Origin: an uncultured Paracoccaceae bacterium
GTDB taxonomy: Bacteria > Pseudomonadota > Alphaproteobacteria > Rhodobacterales > Rhodobacteraceae
Reading direction: 5' to 3'
DNA length: 64,000 bases
NCBI GenBank assembly: GCA_934500835.1
Contig: CAKSTR010000005.1
Span: 1-64,000 of the forward strand
Shown: one piece after another, positions 27,066 to 35,896 of the stretch
Numbering within the stretch: position 1 is the first letter of the stretch
How the letters are laid out: each line of letters opens with the position of its first letter
Notes under the pieces: generated by a model
What the model was told of the DNA's origin: nothing
Database searches by the model: none
What the model saw: the letters and a program-made list of their open reading frames with translations, nothing else
Position numbers and translations under genes: made by a program

Positions 27066-27094
27066 GATGCGCGGGGGACCAGCCCCCGCGCATC
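27066..27094 (-). terminator. intercistronic hairpin between binding protein and permease genes
   Basis: A perfect 12-bp stem (GATGCGCGGGGG / CCCCCGCGCATC) with a 5-nt loop lies 25 bp after the binding-protein stop. Only UUUC follows on the minus strand, so partial termination or protection of the upstream mRNA is likely, giving more binding protein than permease. Confidence 0.65.
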
Positions 27095-27119
27095 CTGTTT
27101 CGTCAGACGACCGCGCCGA

Positions 27120-28718
27120 TTACTCGGCCAAGTCTACGGTCTCGAAGGTGAAGTCGCCAAGCGGGCTCATGGTGAAGCCGGTGACCTTGGCCGACATCGG
27201 CACATACTGGGTCGAATGCGCGATGGTGTACCAGGGGGCCTGATCCTTGAAGATCACCTGGGCCTCTTCGTAAAGCTTGGTCCGCTCTGCCTGGTCGGCG
27301 GTGATCTTGGCGTCCTTCAGAAGCTTCGAGAAGTCCTCGTTGCACCAGAAGGCACGGTTCGCCCCGCCCTCGCCGGCCGAGTCGCACGACAGCAGCACCG
27401 AGAGGAAGTTGTCCGGGTCGCCGTTGTCGCCCGTCCAGCCCAGGATGACGGCGCCATCGCGGCCCGGTTCCATCGACTTGGACAGGTATTCGCCCCATTC
27501 GTAGGAGACGATCTCGACCTTGACGCCGATCTTCGACAGGTCTTCCTGCATCAGTTCGGCCGTGCGCTTGGCGTTCGGCATGTAGGGGCGCTGAACCGGC
27601 ATCGCCCAGATCTTCATCGACAGATCCGTCACGCCTTCCTCGGCCAGCATGGCCTTGGCGGCTTCGGGATCATAGGGGTCGTCGACGATGGCGTTGTTGT
27701 AGGACCACATGGTTGGCGGGATCGGGTTCTTCGCCGGCTCGGCCGCGCCCTGGAACACGGCGTCAACGATGGCCTGCTTGTTGATGGCCATGTTCAGCGC
27801 CTTGCGGACCTTCGGATTGTCGAAGGGCGCCATGGTGGTGTTGTAGGCCAGATAGCCGACGTTCAGGCCGGCCTGTTCGTCCAGCTTCAGGTTCGAGTCG
27901 GCCTTGATGCCTTCGATGTCGGCCGGGGCCGGATAGGGCATCAGGTGGCATTCGCCGGCCTTCAGCTTTTGCAGGCGCACGGCGGCATCCGGGGTGATCG
28001 CGAAGACCAGGTCATCGATGATCGCCGGGGTGCCCCAGTACTCGGTGTTCTTCGCGTAGCGGATCACCGCGTCTTTCTGATAGGCGACGAACTTGAACGG
28101 GCCGGTGCCGATCGGCACGTTGTTCAGGTCTTCGCGGGTGCCGGCCGCGTCCAGCGTATCGGCATATTCCTTCGACACGATCGAGGCGAAGGGCATGGCG
28201 ATGTTGGCCAGGAACGGCGCTTCGGGCGTGTTCAGGGTGAACTTGACGGTGTAGTCGTCGATCTTCTCGATCGACTTGATCAGGTCCGGCATCGCCATCG
28301 AGGTGTAATATTCGTAGGTGATGCCCGGAATGTACTGGTGCCAGGGGTTCTCGGCATTGCCCTGACGGTCATACGAGAAGACCACGTCATCAGCGTTGAA
28401 GTCGCGCGTCGGGGTGAACTTGTCGTTGGAATGGAACTTCACGCCCTTGCGCAGGTGGAAGGTGTATTCCGTGCCGTCGGCCGACACGTCCCAGCTTTCG
28501 GCCAGACCCGGCTCGACCTCGGTCGTGCCTTTCTTGAACTCGGTCAGACGGTTGTAGACCGGGTGCGCGCTGGCATCGAAGGTGCCGCCGGCGGTGTAGG
28601 GCGACGGGTCAAAGCCTTCGGGCGAGGCTTCCGAACAATAGACGAAGGTCTTGGCCTCCGCCATCTGGGCCGCAAGCGCCAGCGTCAGGGCCGAGGCGCA
28701 AAGGGTAAGATGTTTCAT
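27120..28718 (-). CDS. peptide-type ABC transporter substrate-binding protein (DppA-like)
   Basis: A 532-residue periplasmic protein with signal peptide [23 protein letters not shown]. The mature start ([26 protein letters not shown]) and the lid segment with [13 protein letters not shown] closely resemble DppA of enteric bacteria, so dipeptides (or heme/ALA-like ligands, as for DppA) are plausible. Start 28718 was chosen for its AAGGAG site 9 nt upstream and the signal peptide. Product of the first transporter gene of the operon. Confidence 0.9.
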   Translation of the reverse strand: MKHLTLCASALTLALAAQMAEAKTFVYCSEASPEGFDPSPYTAGGTFDASAHPVYNRLTEFKKGTTEVEPGLAESWDVSADGTEYTFHLRKGVKFHSNDKFTPTRDFNADDVVFSYDRQGNAENPWHQYIPGITYEYYTSMAMPDLIKSIEKIDDYTVKFTLNTPEAPFLANIAMPFASIVSKEYADTLDAAGTREDLNNVPIGTGPFKFVAYQKDAVIRYAKNTEYWGTPAIIDDLVFAITPDAAVRLQKLKAGECHLMPYPAPADIEGIKADSNLKLDEQAGLNVGYLAYNTTMAPFDNPKVRKALNMAINKQAIVDAVFQGAAEPAKNPIPPTMWSYNNAIVDDPYDPEAAKAMLAEEGVTDLSMKIWAMPVQRPYMPNAKRTAELMQEDLSKIGVKVEIVSYEWGEYLSKSMEPGRDGAVILGWTGDNGDPDNFLSVLLSCDSAGEGGANRAFWCNEDFSKLLKDAKITADQAERTKLYEEAQVIFKDQAPWYTIAHSTQYVPMSAKVTGFTMSPLGDFTFETVDLAE

Positions 28719-28806
28719 CTGCACAGTCTCCTTATTGGGTCTTTCGGTATTCGCCTGCCGTTGATCCGGCATGTGCATCGGTGCGTCCTTTGTGACGCGA
28801 ATTTCA

Positions 28807-29430
28807 TCACTCGTCAGCCGATTCCCTTACGGCAAGTGCCGCACGCGGGATGTAATCGGAGGCGGTTGCGCCATGCAGCATCTTGCCGGTCCACAGCATC
28901 CGCGCCGGTCCGGGCCCCGGATTGGACCAGGAATGCGGGTGTTGGCCCAGGTAATGCATTGAATCGCCTGCCTTCAGCAGAAATTCCTGCCCGGCGACGA
29001 CCTGCAGGATCGCGCCCTCCAGCACGAAGATCAGCTCCTCGCCGGAATGCTGCACGGTTTCCGAGCCATAGCCGGCCGGCATGTTCAGGATGAAGGAGGT
29101 CAGCTCGTGGCCCGGAAATTCGGCCCCGAGCTGTTCATAGATGACCGAGGTGCCCGACAGGGCAAAGCCGGGGCGGCTGCCGGCCCGCGTGACCGAATCG
29201 GCCTGACGCGGCGTCGAGATGAAATGGTCGATGGCGACATCAAGCGCCGCCGCGATTTCGGCCAGGGTGCCCAGAGTGGGAACGGCGTTGTCACGCTCGA
29301 CCTGACTCAGATACCCCACGGACACCCCGCACGCATTGCATAATTCCTGCAGCGTCAGGCCCATGGCCTGCCTGCGCTGACGTATCCGTGTGCCAAGGGC
29401 AACGGGAACGATTGTCGTCTTCCGAGCCAT
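28807..29430 (-). CDS. XRE-family regulator with C-terminal cupin domain
   Basis: A 207-residue protein with an N-terminal lambda-repressor-like helix-turn-helix (about 12-67; [29 protein letters not shown]) and a C-terminal cupin ligand-binding domain (about 108-185; [36 protein letters not shown]). Such regulators sense a small metabolite and control nearby transport or catabolic genes. It lies 88 bp upstream of the binding-protein gene on the same strand and may be cotranscribed with it. The ligand is unknown. Confidence 0.85.
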   Translation of the reverse strand: MARKTTIVPVALGTRIRQRRQAMGLTLQELCNACGVSVGYLSQVERDNAVPTLGTLAEIAAALDVAIDHFISTPRQADSVTRAGSRPGFALSGTSVIYEQLGAEFPGHELTSFILNMPAGYGSETVQHSGEELIFVLEGAILQVVAGQEFLLKAGDSMHYLGQHPHSWSNPGPGPARMLWTGKMLHGATASDYIPRAALAVRESADE

Positions 29431-29485
29431 CCTTCCCCATGCTGGCAGCGCTATAAACCCGCCGCAGGTTGATCTGAAAGGTTTT

Positions 29486-29509
29486 CGCGATGCAACAAGA
29501 TTTATCGCG
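29486..29509. promoter_or_regulatory. dyad upstream of the XRE-cupin gene (candidate operator)
   Basis: CGCGAT-N12-ATCGCG, a perfect inverted repeat with half-site centres about 18 bp apart, sits 56-79 bp upstream of the regulator start in an otherwise AT-richer segment. It may serve autoregulation. No promoter boxes could be fixed with confidence. Confidence 0.35.
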
Positions 29510-29542
29510 GGACAAAAAATTTTTGTGATTGGGCGGAGGCGT

Positions 29543-29573
29543 CCCGGCCCGCGCGGACCCGCCGCGGGCCGGG
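29543..29573 (-). terminator. strong hairpin downstream of ilvE
   Basis: CCCGGCCCGC / GCGGGCCGGG is a 10-bp stem with an 11-nt loop that can pair further (GCGG/CCGC). It lies 29 bp beyond the ilvE stop. A U-rich stretch occurs only some 20 nt later (29516-29524), so termination efficiency is uncertain. Confidence 0.45.
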
Positions 29574-29602
29574 GTCTGACGTCTGCCGAAGGGCCGGAAG
29601 GA

Positions 29603-30469
29603 TCAGGCGCGCACCAGCTTTTCGTAGTCGGTGGCGATCCGTCTGGTCAGCGCGCCGACCTCGAACCGCCAGGGGCCGATCTCGCCCACGGGCGTCACCT
29701 CGGCGGCCGAACCGGTCAGCCAGCACTGCTCGAACCCTTCCAGCTCTTCGGGCAGGATGTGGCGCTCGTGCACCTTGATCTGCATGTCCCGCATCATCCG
29801 GATCACGGTCTGGCGGGTCAGCCCGTTCAGGAAGCAGTCGGCTTTGGGCGTGTGCACCTCTCCGTCCTTGACGAAGAAGATGTTGGCGCCCGTCGCCTCG
29901 GCCACATAGCCGCGATAGTCCAGCATCATCGCGTCGCTGCAGCCCTTTGCCATCGCCGCATGCTTGGACATGGTGCAGATCATGTAAAGCCCGGCGGCCT
30001 TTGCCTCGGACGGGATGGTGTCCGGGCTGGGGCGCTTCCATTTCGAGATGTCCAGCTTCGCGCCCCTGAGTTTGGCGTCGCCGTAATAGGCGCCCCAGGA
30101 CCAGCAGGCGATGCCAAGCCGGATCGGGTTGCCGATGCTGGCCACGCCCATCTCATCCCCCGCGCCACGGAAGGCGATGGCGCGGATATAGGCGTCGGTC
30201 AGACCGTTGGCCTTCAGCACCCGGGCCTTGGCGGCGTCGATCTGGGCGGCGGTCCATGGGATCTTGATGTCCAGCAACTGCCCCGACCGGATCAGCCGTT
30301 GCGAATGCTCGGTCGATTTGAAGATCCTGCCGTTGTAGCAACGCTCGCCCTCGAACACGGACGAGGCATAGTGCAGGGCATGGGTCAGCAGATGCACCTT
30401 GGCATCGCGCCAGTCCACCAGCGCCCCGTCCATCCAGATGAACCCGTCGCGGTCGTCATAACTTGCCAT
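29603..30469 (-). CDS. ilvE: branched-chain amino acid aminotransferase
   Basis: A 288-residue fold-type IV PLP enzyme. The probable PLP lysine is Lys157 in SEAKAAGLYM, followed by the family signature DAMMLDYRGYVAEATGANIFFV and the C-terminal GSAAEVTPV motif. It transfers the amino group between branched-chain amino acids and 2-oxoglutarate in the last step of Leu/Ile/Val synthesis. Start 30469 is chosen for the AAGGTG site upstream; a further ATG 21 bases earlier adds residues unlike the family. It is divergent from the MarR gene. Confidence 0.9.
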   Translation of the reverse strand: MASYDDRDGFIWMDGALVDWRDAKVHLLTHALHYASSVFEGERCYNGRIFKSTEHSQRLIRSGQLLDIKIPWTAAQIDAAKARVLKANGLTDAYIRAIAFRGAGDEMGVASIGNPIRLGIACWSWGAYYGDAKLRGAKLDISKWKRPSPDTIPSEAKAAGLYMICTMSKHAAMAKGCSDAMMLDYRGYVAEATGANIFFVKDGEVHTPKADCFLNGLTRQTVIRMMRDMQIKVHERHILPEELEGFEQCWLTGSAAEVTPVGEIGPWRFEVGALTRRIATDYEKLVRA

Positions 30470-30493
30470 CTGCGCACCTTTCCTTTGCATATA

Positions 30494-30593
30494 TTGCGCC
30501 TGATGGGTCCGTTTCGGACATATTCTTGCGCAAAAACGTCGAACTGCTATGGGTTGGGGCTTGGAATGTCAATAAGGCTGACGTAAATTGCGC
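30494..30593. promoter_or_regulatory. ilvE/petP divergent region with three TTGCGC copies
   Basis: The 143-bp intergenic region is AT-richer than its surroundings and contains TTGCGC at 30494-30499, 30526-30531 (as TTGCGCAA) and 30588-30593. These could be half-sites for the adjacent MarR-type protein. This is suggestive only. Confidence 0.3.
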
Positions 30594-30612
30594 AGCGATA
30601 CGGAGGGGTATG

Positions 30613-31110
30613 ATGTCTGAACATGCCGGGGGCGAGAGCCTGCTGTTCCTGACGGACGAACAGTTGCGCAAAGGGATCGAGGCGATGTTCTTCGCCTATC
30701 GCGGCTTTACCGCCGATCCTGACCGGATCCTTTCGGGGATGGATTATGGCCGCGCCCATCACCGGGCGATCCACTTTGTGAACCGCAGCCCCGGCACCAC
30801 GGTGTCGAACCTGCTGATGATCCTTGGCGTGACGAAGCAAAGCCTGAACCGGGTCCTGCGCAGCCTGATCGACGACGGGTTGATCCGCAGCGAAAAGGGC
30901 CGGGTCGACGGGCGCGAGCGGCATCTGTTCCTGACCGCCAAGGGGCAGGAGCTGGAGCGTGAGCTGTCGGGAGCGCAACGTTCGCGGATGCGGGCGGCCT
31001 ACCGGGCGGCGGGGCCGCAGGCGGTGGCCGGCTTCCGGCAGGTGCTGGAAGCGATGATGGACCCCGAGATGCGCAACGCCTACAACCGTCTGAAGGAGGG
31101 CGGTTCATGA
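30613..31110 (+). CDS. petP: MarR-family regulator (PetP-like)
   Basis: A 165-residue MarR-type winged-helix protein (core about 50-135: FVNRSPGTTVSNLLMILGVTKQSLNRVLRSLIDDGLIRSEKGRVDGRERHLFLTAKG). It overlaps the following OmpR-type regulator by 4 bp, exactly the petP-petR arrangement of Rhodobacter capsulatus, where both are needed for expression of photosynthetic/respiratory functions. Of two adjacent ATGs (30610, 30613) the second has the better spacing (6 nt) to GGAGG. Long upstream in-frame extension is not family-like. Confidence 0.8.
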   Translation: MSEHAGGESLLFLTDEQLRKGIEAMFFAYRGFTADPDRILSGMDYGRAHHRAIHFVNRSPGTTVSNLLMILGVTKQSLNRVLRSLIDDGLIRSEKGRVDGRERHLFLTAKGQELERELSGAQRSRMRAAYRAAGPQAVAGFRQVLEAMMDPEMRNAYNRLKEGGS

Positions 31111-31805
31111 GTGCAGCCGACGCGCATCTTCTGGTGGTCGACGATGATGAGCGGATCAGGGGGCTTTTGCAGAAGTTCCTGATCCGCAGCGGTTTCATGG
31201 TGACTGTGGCGCGGGATGCGGCGCAGGCCCGGCGGCTTCTGTCGGGGCTGGAGTTCGACCTGATCGTGCTGGACGTGATGATGCCGGGCGAGGATGGCAT
31301 CAGCCTGACCCGCGACCTGAGGGCAAGGATGCAGGTGCCGATCCTGCTTCTGACCGCCAAGGGCGAAGCTGCCAACCGGATCGAGGGGCTTGAGGCCGGG
31401 GCCGACGACTATCTTGTTAAGCCGTTCGAGCCGAAGGAACTCTTGTTGCGCATCAACGCGATCCTGCGCCGGGTGCCGCAGGCCCGCCCGCAGGAGGCGG
31501 CGCCCAAGGTGCTGCATCTGGGGGCGGTGCGCTATGACCTTGACCGCGGAGAACTGTGGCGCGGCGAGGCGCTGATCCGGCTGACCGCGACCGAAGCCGC
31601 GCTGATGCGGCTTTTCGCCGGCGCTGCGGGCGAGGCGGTCAGCCGCGAGCGGCTGGTCGGCGATCTGGGGCGCGAGGATGTGGCGCAGGAACGCGCGGTG
31701 GATGTGCAGATCACGCGACTGCGCCGCAAGATCGAGGAAGACCCGAAATCCCCGCGCTATCTGCAGACCGTGCGTGGCGAAGGCTACATGCTGGCGCCGG
31801 ACTGA
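31107..31805 (+). CDS. petR: OmpR-family response regulator (PetR-like)
   Basis: A 232-residue response regulator: receiver domain (about 6-118) with acidic Asp12-14, phospho-acceptor Asp56 in LDVMMPG and Lys105 in VKPFEP, then an OmpR-type winged helix (about 135-228) with RLVGDLG and RLRRKIEEDPKSPRYLQTVRGEGYML. No histidine kinase is adjacent. In R. capsulatus, PetR works without known phosphorylation and with PetP. Coupled to petP by ATGA overlap and followed by a hairpin repeat. Confidence 0.85.
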   Translation: MSAADAHLLVVDDDERIRGLLQKFLIRSGFMVTVARDAAQARRLLSGLEFDLIVLDVMMPGEDGISLTRDLRARMQVPILLLTAKGEAANRIEGLEAGADDYLVKPFEPKELLLRINAILRRVPQARPQEAAPKVLHLGAVRYDLDRGELWRGEALIRLTATEAALMRLFAGAAGEAVSRERLVGDLGREDVAQERAVDVQITRLRRKIEEDPKSPRYLQTVRGEGYMLAPD

Positions 31806-31811
31806 GGCGGG

Positions 31812-31863
31812 ACGCCCCCGGGGCGCTGCCCCGGACCCCGGGATATTTGAACCAGAATGAAGG
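31812..31863 (+). repeat. GC-rich hairpin repeat ending in GATATTTG...TGAAGG (copy 1)
   Basis: Starting 7 bp after the petR stop, the element contains CCGGGGC-GCT-GCCCCGG (31818-31834), then GGACCCCGGGATATTTG and a tail ending ATGAAGG. Copy 2 lies at 48784-48838 in inverse orientation on the map, likewise right after a gene stop and in the same sense as that gene. The tail here supplies the AAGG ribosome site for the next gene at 31867. Confidence 0.65.
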
Positions 31864-31866
31864 CCG

Positions 31867-32769
31867 ATGATCGTCTTTTCGCATTCCGACAGCGCGGCCC
31901 ATGTGACGCCGCCCCTGCATCCCGAACGGGTGGCGCGCATGGCTGCGGTCGAGTCCGGGCTTGAAGGGCTGGCGGTAGAGCGGCGCGTCTGCCCAGAAGG
32001 GACGCGGGAAGACGTGCTTCTGTGTCACCCGGCGGCGCATCACGACCGGATTCTGGCGGCGGTTCCGGCCGAGGGCTGGGCGCAGCTGGACGGCGACACC
32101 TACCTGTCGCCCGGCTCTTATGCCGCGGCCATGCGGGGCGTGGGCGGCATCGGGGCCGCGGTGGAGGCAGTTCTGGGCGGCGAGGCGGGGGCGGCCTTCG
32201 TTGCCTGCCGCCCGCCCGGGCACCATGCCGAGGCGATCCGGGCGATGGGGTTCTGCCTTTTCGGCACGGTGGCGATTGGTGCGATGCGCGCCTTGGGGCG
32301 GGTGCCGCGTGTCGCCATCGTGGATTTCGACGTGCACCACGGCAATGGCACGCAGGATCTGATGTGGGACGAGGGGCGCTGCCTGTTCGCCTCGAGCCAC
32401 CAGATGCCGCTTTATCCCGGAACCGGCGCGCCGCAGGAGAAGGGCGCGCATGGGCAGGTGCTGAACGTGCCCTTGCGCGGTGGCAGCGACGGCGTGGCGA
32501 TGCGGGCGGCCTATGAGCGGCTGATCCTGCCGGCGGTCGCGGACTGGAAGCCAGACCTTCTGCTGGTCAGCGCCGGGTTCGACGCCCATCGTGACGACCC
32601 TTTGGCCGGGCTGGAGTGGGAGGCCGAGGATTTCCGCTGGCTGGCCGCGCGGCTGTGGGAAGCGTCGGGCGGGCGGGTGGTATCCTCGCTGGAAGGCGGC
32701 TATCATCTGGGGGCCCTGGCCGAAAGTGTCCGGGCCTATGTGGAAGAGATGGCGAGGCTTTCGGCATGA
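31867..32769 (+). CDS. histone deacetylase-superfamily amidohydrolase
   Basis: A 300-residue HDAC-fold protein. Zinc-site and catalytic motifs are visible: HPERVARM near the start, RPPGHHAE (catalytic His pair, about 116-122), DFDVHHGNG (zinc Asp/His, about 154-162), SAGFDAHRDDPL and the terminal LEGGYHLG. It deacetylates small molecules (acetylpolyamine/acetoin-utilisation type) or proteins; which is not evident. It overlaps xseB by ATGA and belongs to a run leading to isoprenoid genes. Confidence 0.88.
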   Translation: MIVFSHSDSAAHVTPPLHPERVARMAAVESGLEGLAVERRVCPEGTREDVLLCHPAAHHDRILAAVPAEGWAQLDGDTYLSPGSYAAAMRGVGGIGAAVEAVLGGEAGAAFVACRPPGHHAEAIRAMGFCLFGTVAIGAMRALGRVPRVAIVDFDVHHGNGTQDLMWDEGRCLFASSHQMPLYPGTGAPQEKGAHGQVLNVPLRGGSDGVAMRAAYERLILPAVADWKPDLLLVSAGFDAHRDDPLAGLEWEAEDFRWLAARLWEASGGRVVSSLEGGYHLGALAESVRAYVEEMARLSA

Positions 32770-33005
32770 CGGGCAAACCTGTGGCAGAGATGGCGTTCGA
32801 AGAGGCGATGGCGGCGCTTGAGGCCGTGGTGAGCCAGCTGGAGCGCGGCGAGGTCAAGCTGGACGAATCCATCGCGCTTTACGAACGTGGTGCCGCGCTG
32901 AAGGCGCGCTGCGAGGCGCTTTTGAAGGACGCGCAGGAGAAGGTTGAAAAGATCAGGCTCGCCGAAGGCCGGGTCATCGGCACGGAGCCGGTGAGCGGGC
33001 TTTGA
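32766..33005 (+). CDS. xseB: exodeoxyribonuclease VII small subunit
   Basis: A 79-residue helical protein with the XseB pattern MAFEEAMAALEAVVSQLERGEVKLDESIALYERGAALKARCEALL. It partners the large subunit XseA (not in the window) to degrade single-stranded DNA. The ATG overlaps the HDAC stop. Placement directly before ispA and dxs is common in many Proteobacteria. Confidence 0.92.
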   Translation: MTGKPVAEMAFEEAMAALEAVVSQLERGEVKLDESIALYERGAALKARCEALLKDAQEKVEKIRLAEGRVIGTEPVSGL

Positions 33006-33043
33006 GGGCGGCGCTTTGAGAACGGGGCGTTGAGGGCGGCGCT
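33002..33043 (+). repeat. triple 14-bp tandem repeat across the xseB/ispA junction
   Basis: Units 1 and 3 (33002-33015, 33030-33043) are identical, TTGAGGGCGGCGCT; unit 2 (33016-33029) differs at a few bases. Unit 1 contains the xseB stop codon and unit 3 ends at the first position before the ispA GTG. The array fills the whole intergenic gap. Confidence 0.7.
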
Positions 33044-33913
33044 GTGACATTTCCCGACAGGCTGAAGGCGGATGCGGCGCTGGTGCAGGCGCGGCTGGAT
33101 CAGGCCTTGACCGGTCTTGCCGATCAGCCGGTGATCGATGCCATGCGCTACGCCGTGCAGGGGGGCAAGCGGCTGCGCGCCTTCCTGGTGCTGGAATCGG
33201 CCCGGATGCTGGGCGTGGAGGAGGCGCGTGCCCTGCCCGTGGCAGCGGCGGTCGAGGCGCTGCACGCCTATTCGCTGGTGCATGACGATCTGCCCGCGAT
33301 GGATGACGACGATCTGCGCCGGGGGCAGCCCACCCTGCATGTCAGATGGGATGAGGCGACGGCGATTCTGGCCGGCGATGCGTTGCAGACGCTGGCTTTC
33401 GGACTTCTGGCGGCCCCGGCCATCGGCAGCGCCGAGACCCGCATTGCCCTGGTCGCCGGGCTGGCCCGGGCCAGCGGAGCGCAAGGCATGGTGCTGGGAC
33501 AGGCGCTGGATATTGCCGCCGAAACCGCCTCCCGCCCGCTGACCCTGGCAGAGATCACCGACCTGCAGGCCGGCAAGACCGGCGCCCTGATCGGCTTTTC
33601 CGCCGAGGCGGGGGCGATTCTGGCCGGGGAGGACCCTGCACCCCTGCGGGCCTATGCGACGGCGCTTGGTCTTGCCTTCCAGATCGCCGATGACATTCTG
33701 GATGTCACCGGCGATGCCGCCACCACCGGCAAGCGGGTGGGCAAGGATCAGCAGGCGGGAAAGGCCACTTTTGTCTCGGTTCTGGGGCTTGCGGGTGCAA
33801 GGAAACGGGCGGCGGAACTGGTCGATCAGGCGGAAGCGGCGCTGAAACCGTACGGAGTCGCTGCACGAAACTTGATCGCGGCGGCGCGTTTCACTATTTC
33901 GCGTGACAGCTAG
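33044..33913 (+). CDS. ispA: polyprenyl (farnesyl/geranylgeranyl) diphosphate synthase
   Basis: A 289-residue trans-prenyltransferase with the first Asp-rich motif [14 protein letters not shown] (about 81-94), GKRLR near 41-45, and the second Asp-rich motif [10 protein letters not shown] followed by [16 protein letters not shown]. It condenses IPP with allylic diphosphates to make FPP for quinones, hopanoids or carotenoids. The start codon is GTG at 33044; no good ribosome site precedes it because the gap is filled by a tandem repeat. Followed by dxs with 13 bp to its start. Confidence 0.92.
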   Translation: MTFPDRLKADAALVQARLDQALTGLADQPVIDAMRYAVQGGKRLRAFLVLESARMLGVEEARALPVAAAVEALHAYSLVHDDLPAMDDDDLRRGQPTLHVRWDEATAILAGDALQTLAFGLLAAPAIGSAETRIALVAGLARASGAQGMVLGQALDIAAETASRPLTLAEITDLQAGKTGALIGFSAEAGAILAGEDPAPLRAYATALGLAFQIADDILDVTGDAATTGKRVGKDQQAGKATFVSVLGLAGARKRAAELVDQAEAALKPYGVAARNLIAAARFTISRDS

Positions 33914-33926
33914 ACAGGAGGGCGCG

Positions 33927-35846
33927 GTGCCCGAGCCATCCCGACCCCAGACCCCGACGCTTGACCGCGTGACCGTTCCTTCCGATCTGAAGGCGCTGTC
34001 GGACCGCGAGTTGCGCCTGCTGGCAGATGAGCTGAGGGCCGAGACCATCTCGGCCGTCTCCGTCACCGGCGGGCATCTGGGGGCGGGCCTGGGCGTGGTC
34101 GAACTGACCGTCGCCCTGCATGCCGTCTTCGATACCCCGCGAGACAAGCTGGTCTGGGACGTGGGCCACCAGTGCTATCCGCACAAGATTCTGACCGGGC
34201 GGCGCGACCGTATCCGCACCCTGCGCACCGAGGGCGGGCTGTCAGGTTTCACCAAGCGCAGCGAGTCGCCCTATGATCCGTTCGGGGCGGCGCATTCGTC
34301 CACGTCGATCAGTGCCGCCCTTGGCTTTGCCATGGCGGCCGAACTGGGGGGCGATCCGGGCGATGCGATCGCGGTCATCGGCGATGGCTCGATGTCCGCC
34401 GGCATGGCGTTTGAGGCGATGAACAACGCGGGCCATCTGGGCAAGCGGCTTTTCGTGATCCTGAACGACAACGAGATGTCGATTGCGCCCCCGGTCGGTG
34501 CGCTCTCCGCCTATCTGTCGCGGCTTTATGCCGAAGCCCCGATGCAGGATCTGAAGCAGGTCGCCAAGGGATTTGTCGGCCTGCTGCCCGAGCCTTTGCA
34601 GGAAGGCGCCCGGCGGGCCAAGGAAATGCTGAAGGGCATGACCATCGGCGGCACATTGTTCGAGGCTTTGGGCTTCAACTATGTCGGCCCCATCGACGGC
34701 CATGATCTGGACCAGTTGCTGCCCGTGCTGCGCACGGTCAAGGCGCGGGCGACCGGGCCGACGCTGATCCACGTGCTGACGAAGAAGGGCAAGGGCTATG
34801 CCCCGGCCGAGAATTCGGCCGACCGCGGCCATGCGCGCGCCAAGTTCGACGTGATGACGGGTGAGCAGAAGAAATCGCCCTCCAACGCGCCCAGCTACAC
34901 CAGGGTCTTCGCCGAAAGCCTGATCCAGGAGGCCGAGCGGGATGACAGGATCGTCGCCGTCACGGCCGCCATGCCGGATGGCACCGGGCTGGATCTGTTC
35001 GCCAGCCGCTTCCCGCGCCGGATGTTCGACGTGGGCATTGCCGAGCAGCACGCGGTCACGTTCAGCGCGGGAATGGCGGCTGGCGGGTTGAAGCCCTTCT
35101 GCGCGATCTATTCCACCTTCCTGCAACGCGGCTACGATCAGGTCGTGCATGACGTGGCGATCCAGCGCCTGCCGGTGCGCTTCGCCATCGACCGGGCGGG
35201 TCTTGTGGGGGCGGATGGAGCGACCCATGCAGGGTCTTTCGATGTGGGCTTCCTCTCCAGTCTGCCGGGCATGGTGGTGATGGCGGCAGCGGATGAAGCC
35301 GAACTGCGGCACATGGTGGCAACCGCAGTCGCGCATGACGAAGGCCCCATCGCCTTCCGCTATCCGCGCGGCGAAGGGTGCGGCGTGGAAATGCCTGCCC
35401 GGGGCGTGCCGCTGGAAATCGGCAAGGGCCGTCTGATCCGCGAAGGCAGCCGGGTCGCGCTTCTGTCCTTCGGCACCCGGCTTGCCGAAGTGCTGAAGGC
35501 CGCCGAGGCGCTGGCCGTCCGTGGCCTGGCCCCCACGGTCGCCGATGCGCGCTTTGCCAAGCCGCTGGACCGCGACCTGATCCTGCGGCTGGCCCGCAGC
35601 CACGAGGCCATTATCTGCATCGAAGAGGGTGCCATTGGCGGCTTTGGCAGTCATGTGGCGCAGCTTCTGGCCGATGAGGCGGTGTTCGACCGTGGGCTGA
35701 AATTCCGCTCCATGGTGCTGCCCGACATCTTCATCGATCAGGCCAGCCCCGAGGCGATGTATCACGTCGCCGGCATGGATGCCGCGCAGATCGAGGCCAA
35801 GGTGCTGGAGGTTCTGGGGGTCTCGATGGTGGGCCGCCGGGCCTGA
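33927..35846 (+). CDS. dxs: 1-deoxy-D-xylulose-5-phosphate synthase
   Basis: A 639-residue thiamine diphosphate enzyme that condenses pyruvate and glyceraldehyde 3-phosphate, the entry step of the MEP isoprenoid pathway. It shows [16 protein letters not shown], the ThDP motif [18 protein letters not shown], the Glu of the transketolase fold in [16 protein letters not shown] and the C-terminal domain. I prefer the GTG at 33927, which has AGGAGG 5 nt upstream, over the GTG at 33903 inside ispA. Clustering with ispA links precursor supply to prenyl chain formation. Confidence 0.94.
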   Translation: MPEPSRPQTPTLDRVTVPSDLKALSDRELRLLADELRAETISAVSVTGGHLGAGLGVVELTVALHAVFDTPRDKLVWDVGHQCYPHKILTGRRDRIRTLRTEGGLSGFTKRSESPYDPFGAAHSSTSISAALGFAMAAELGGDPGDAIAVIGDGSMSAGMAFEAMNNAGHLGKRLFVILNDNEMSIAPPVGALSAYLSRLYAEAPMQDLKQVAKGFVGLLPEPLQEGARRAKEMLKGMTIGGTLFEALGFNYVGPIDGHDLDQLLPVLRTVKARATGPTLIHVLTKKGKGYAPAENSADRGHARAKFDVMTGEQKKSPSNAPSYTRVFAESLIQEAERDDRIVAVTAAMPDGTGLDLFASRFPRRMFDVGIAEQHAVTFSAGMAAGGLKPFCAIYSTFLQRGYDQVVHDVAIQRLPVRFAIDRAGLVGADGATHAGSFDVGFLSSLPGMVVMAAADEAELRHMVATAVAHDEGPIAFRYPRGEGCGVEMPARGVPLEIGKGRLIREGSRVALLSFGTRLAEVLKAAEALAVRGLAPTVADARFAKPLDRDLILRLARSHEAIICIEEGAIGGFGSHVAQLLADEAVFDRGLKFRSMVLPDIFIDQASPEAMYHVAGMDAAQIEAKVLEVLGVSMVGRRA

Positions 35847-35896
35847 GGCAAGGTTCTTCTAAGGAATTTGCGATAGGTCTTCGACGATTTCGCCCG

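Noticed and set aside
33002..33043. Short CRISPR-like array
   Set aside because: The units are contiguous 14-mers without spacers; this is a simple tandem repeat.
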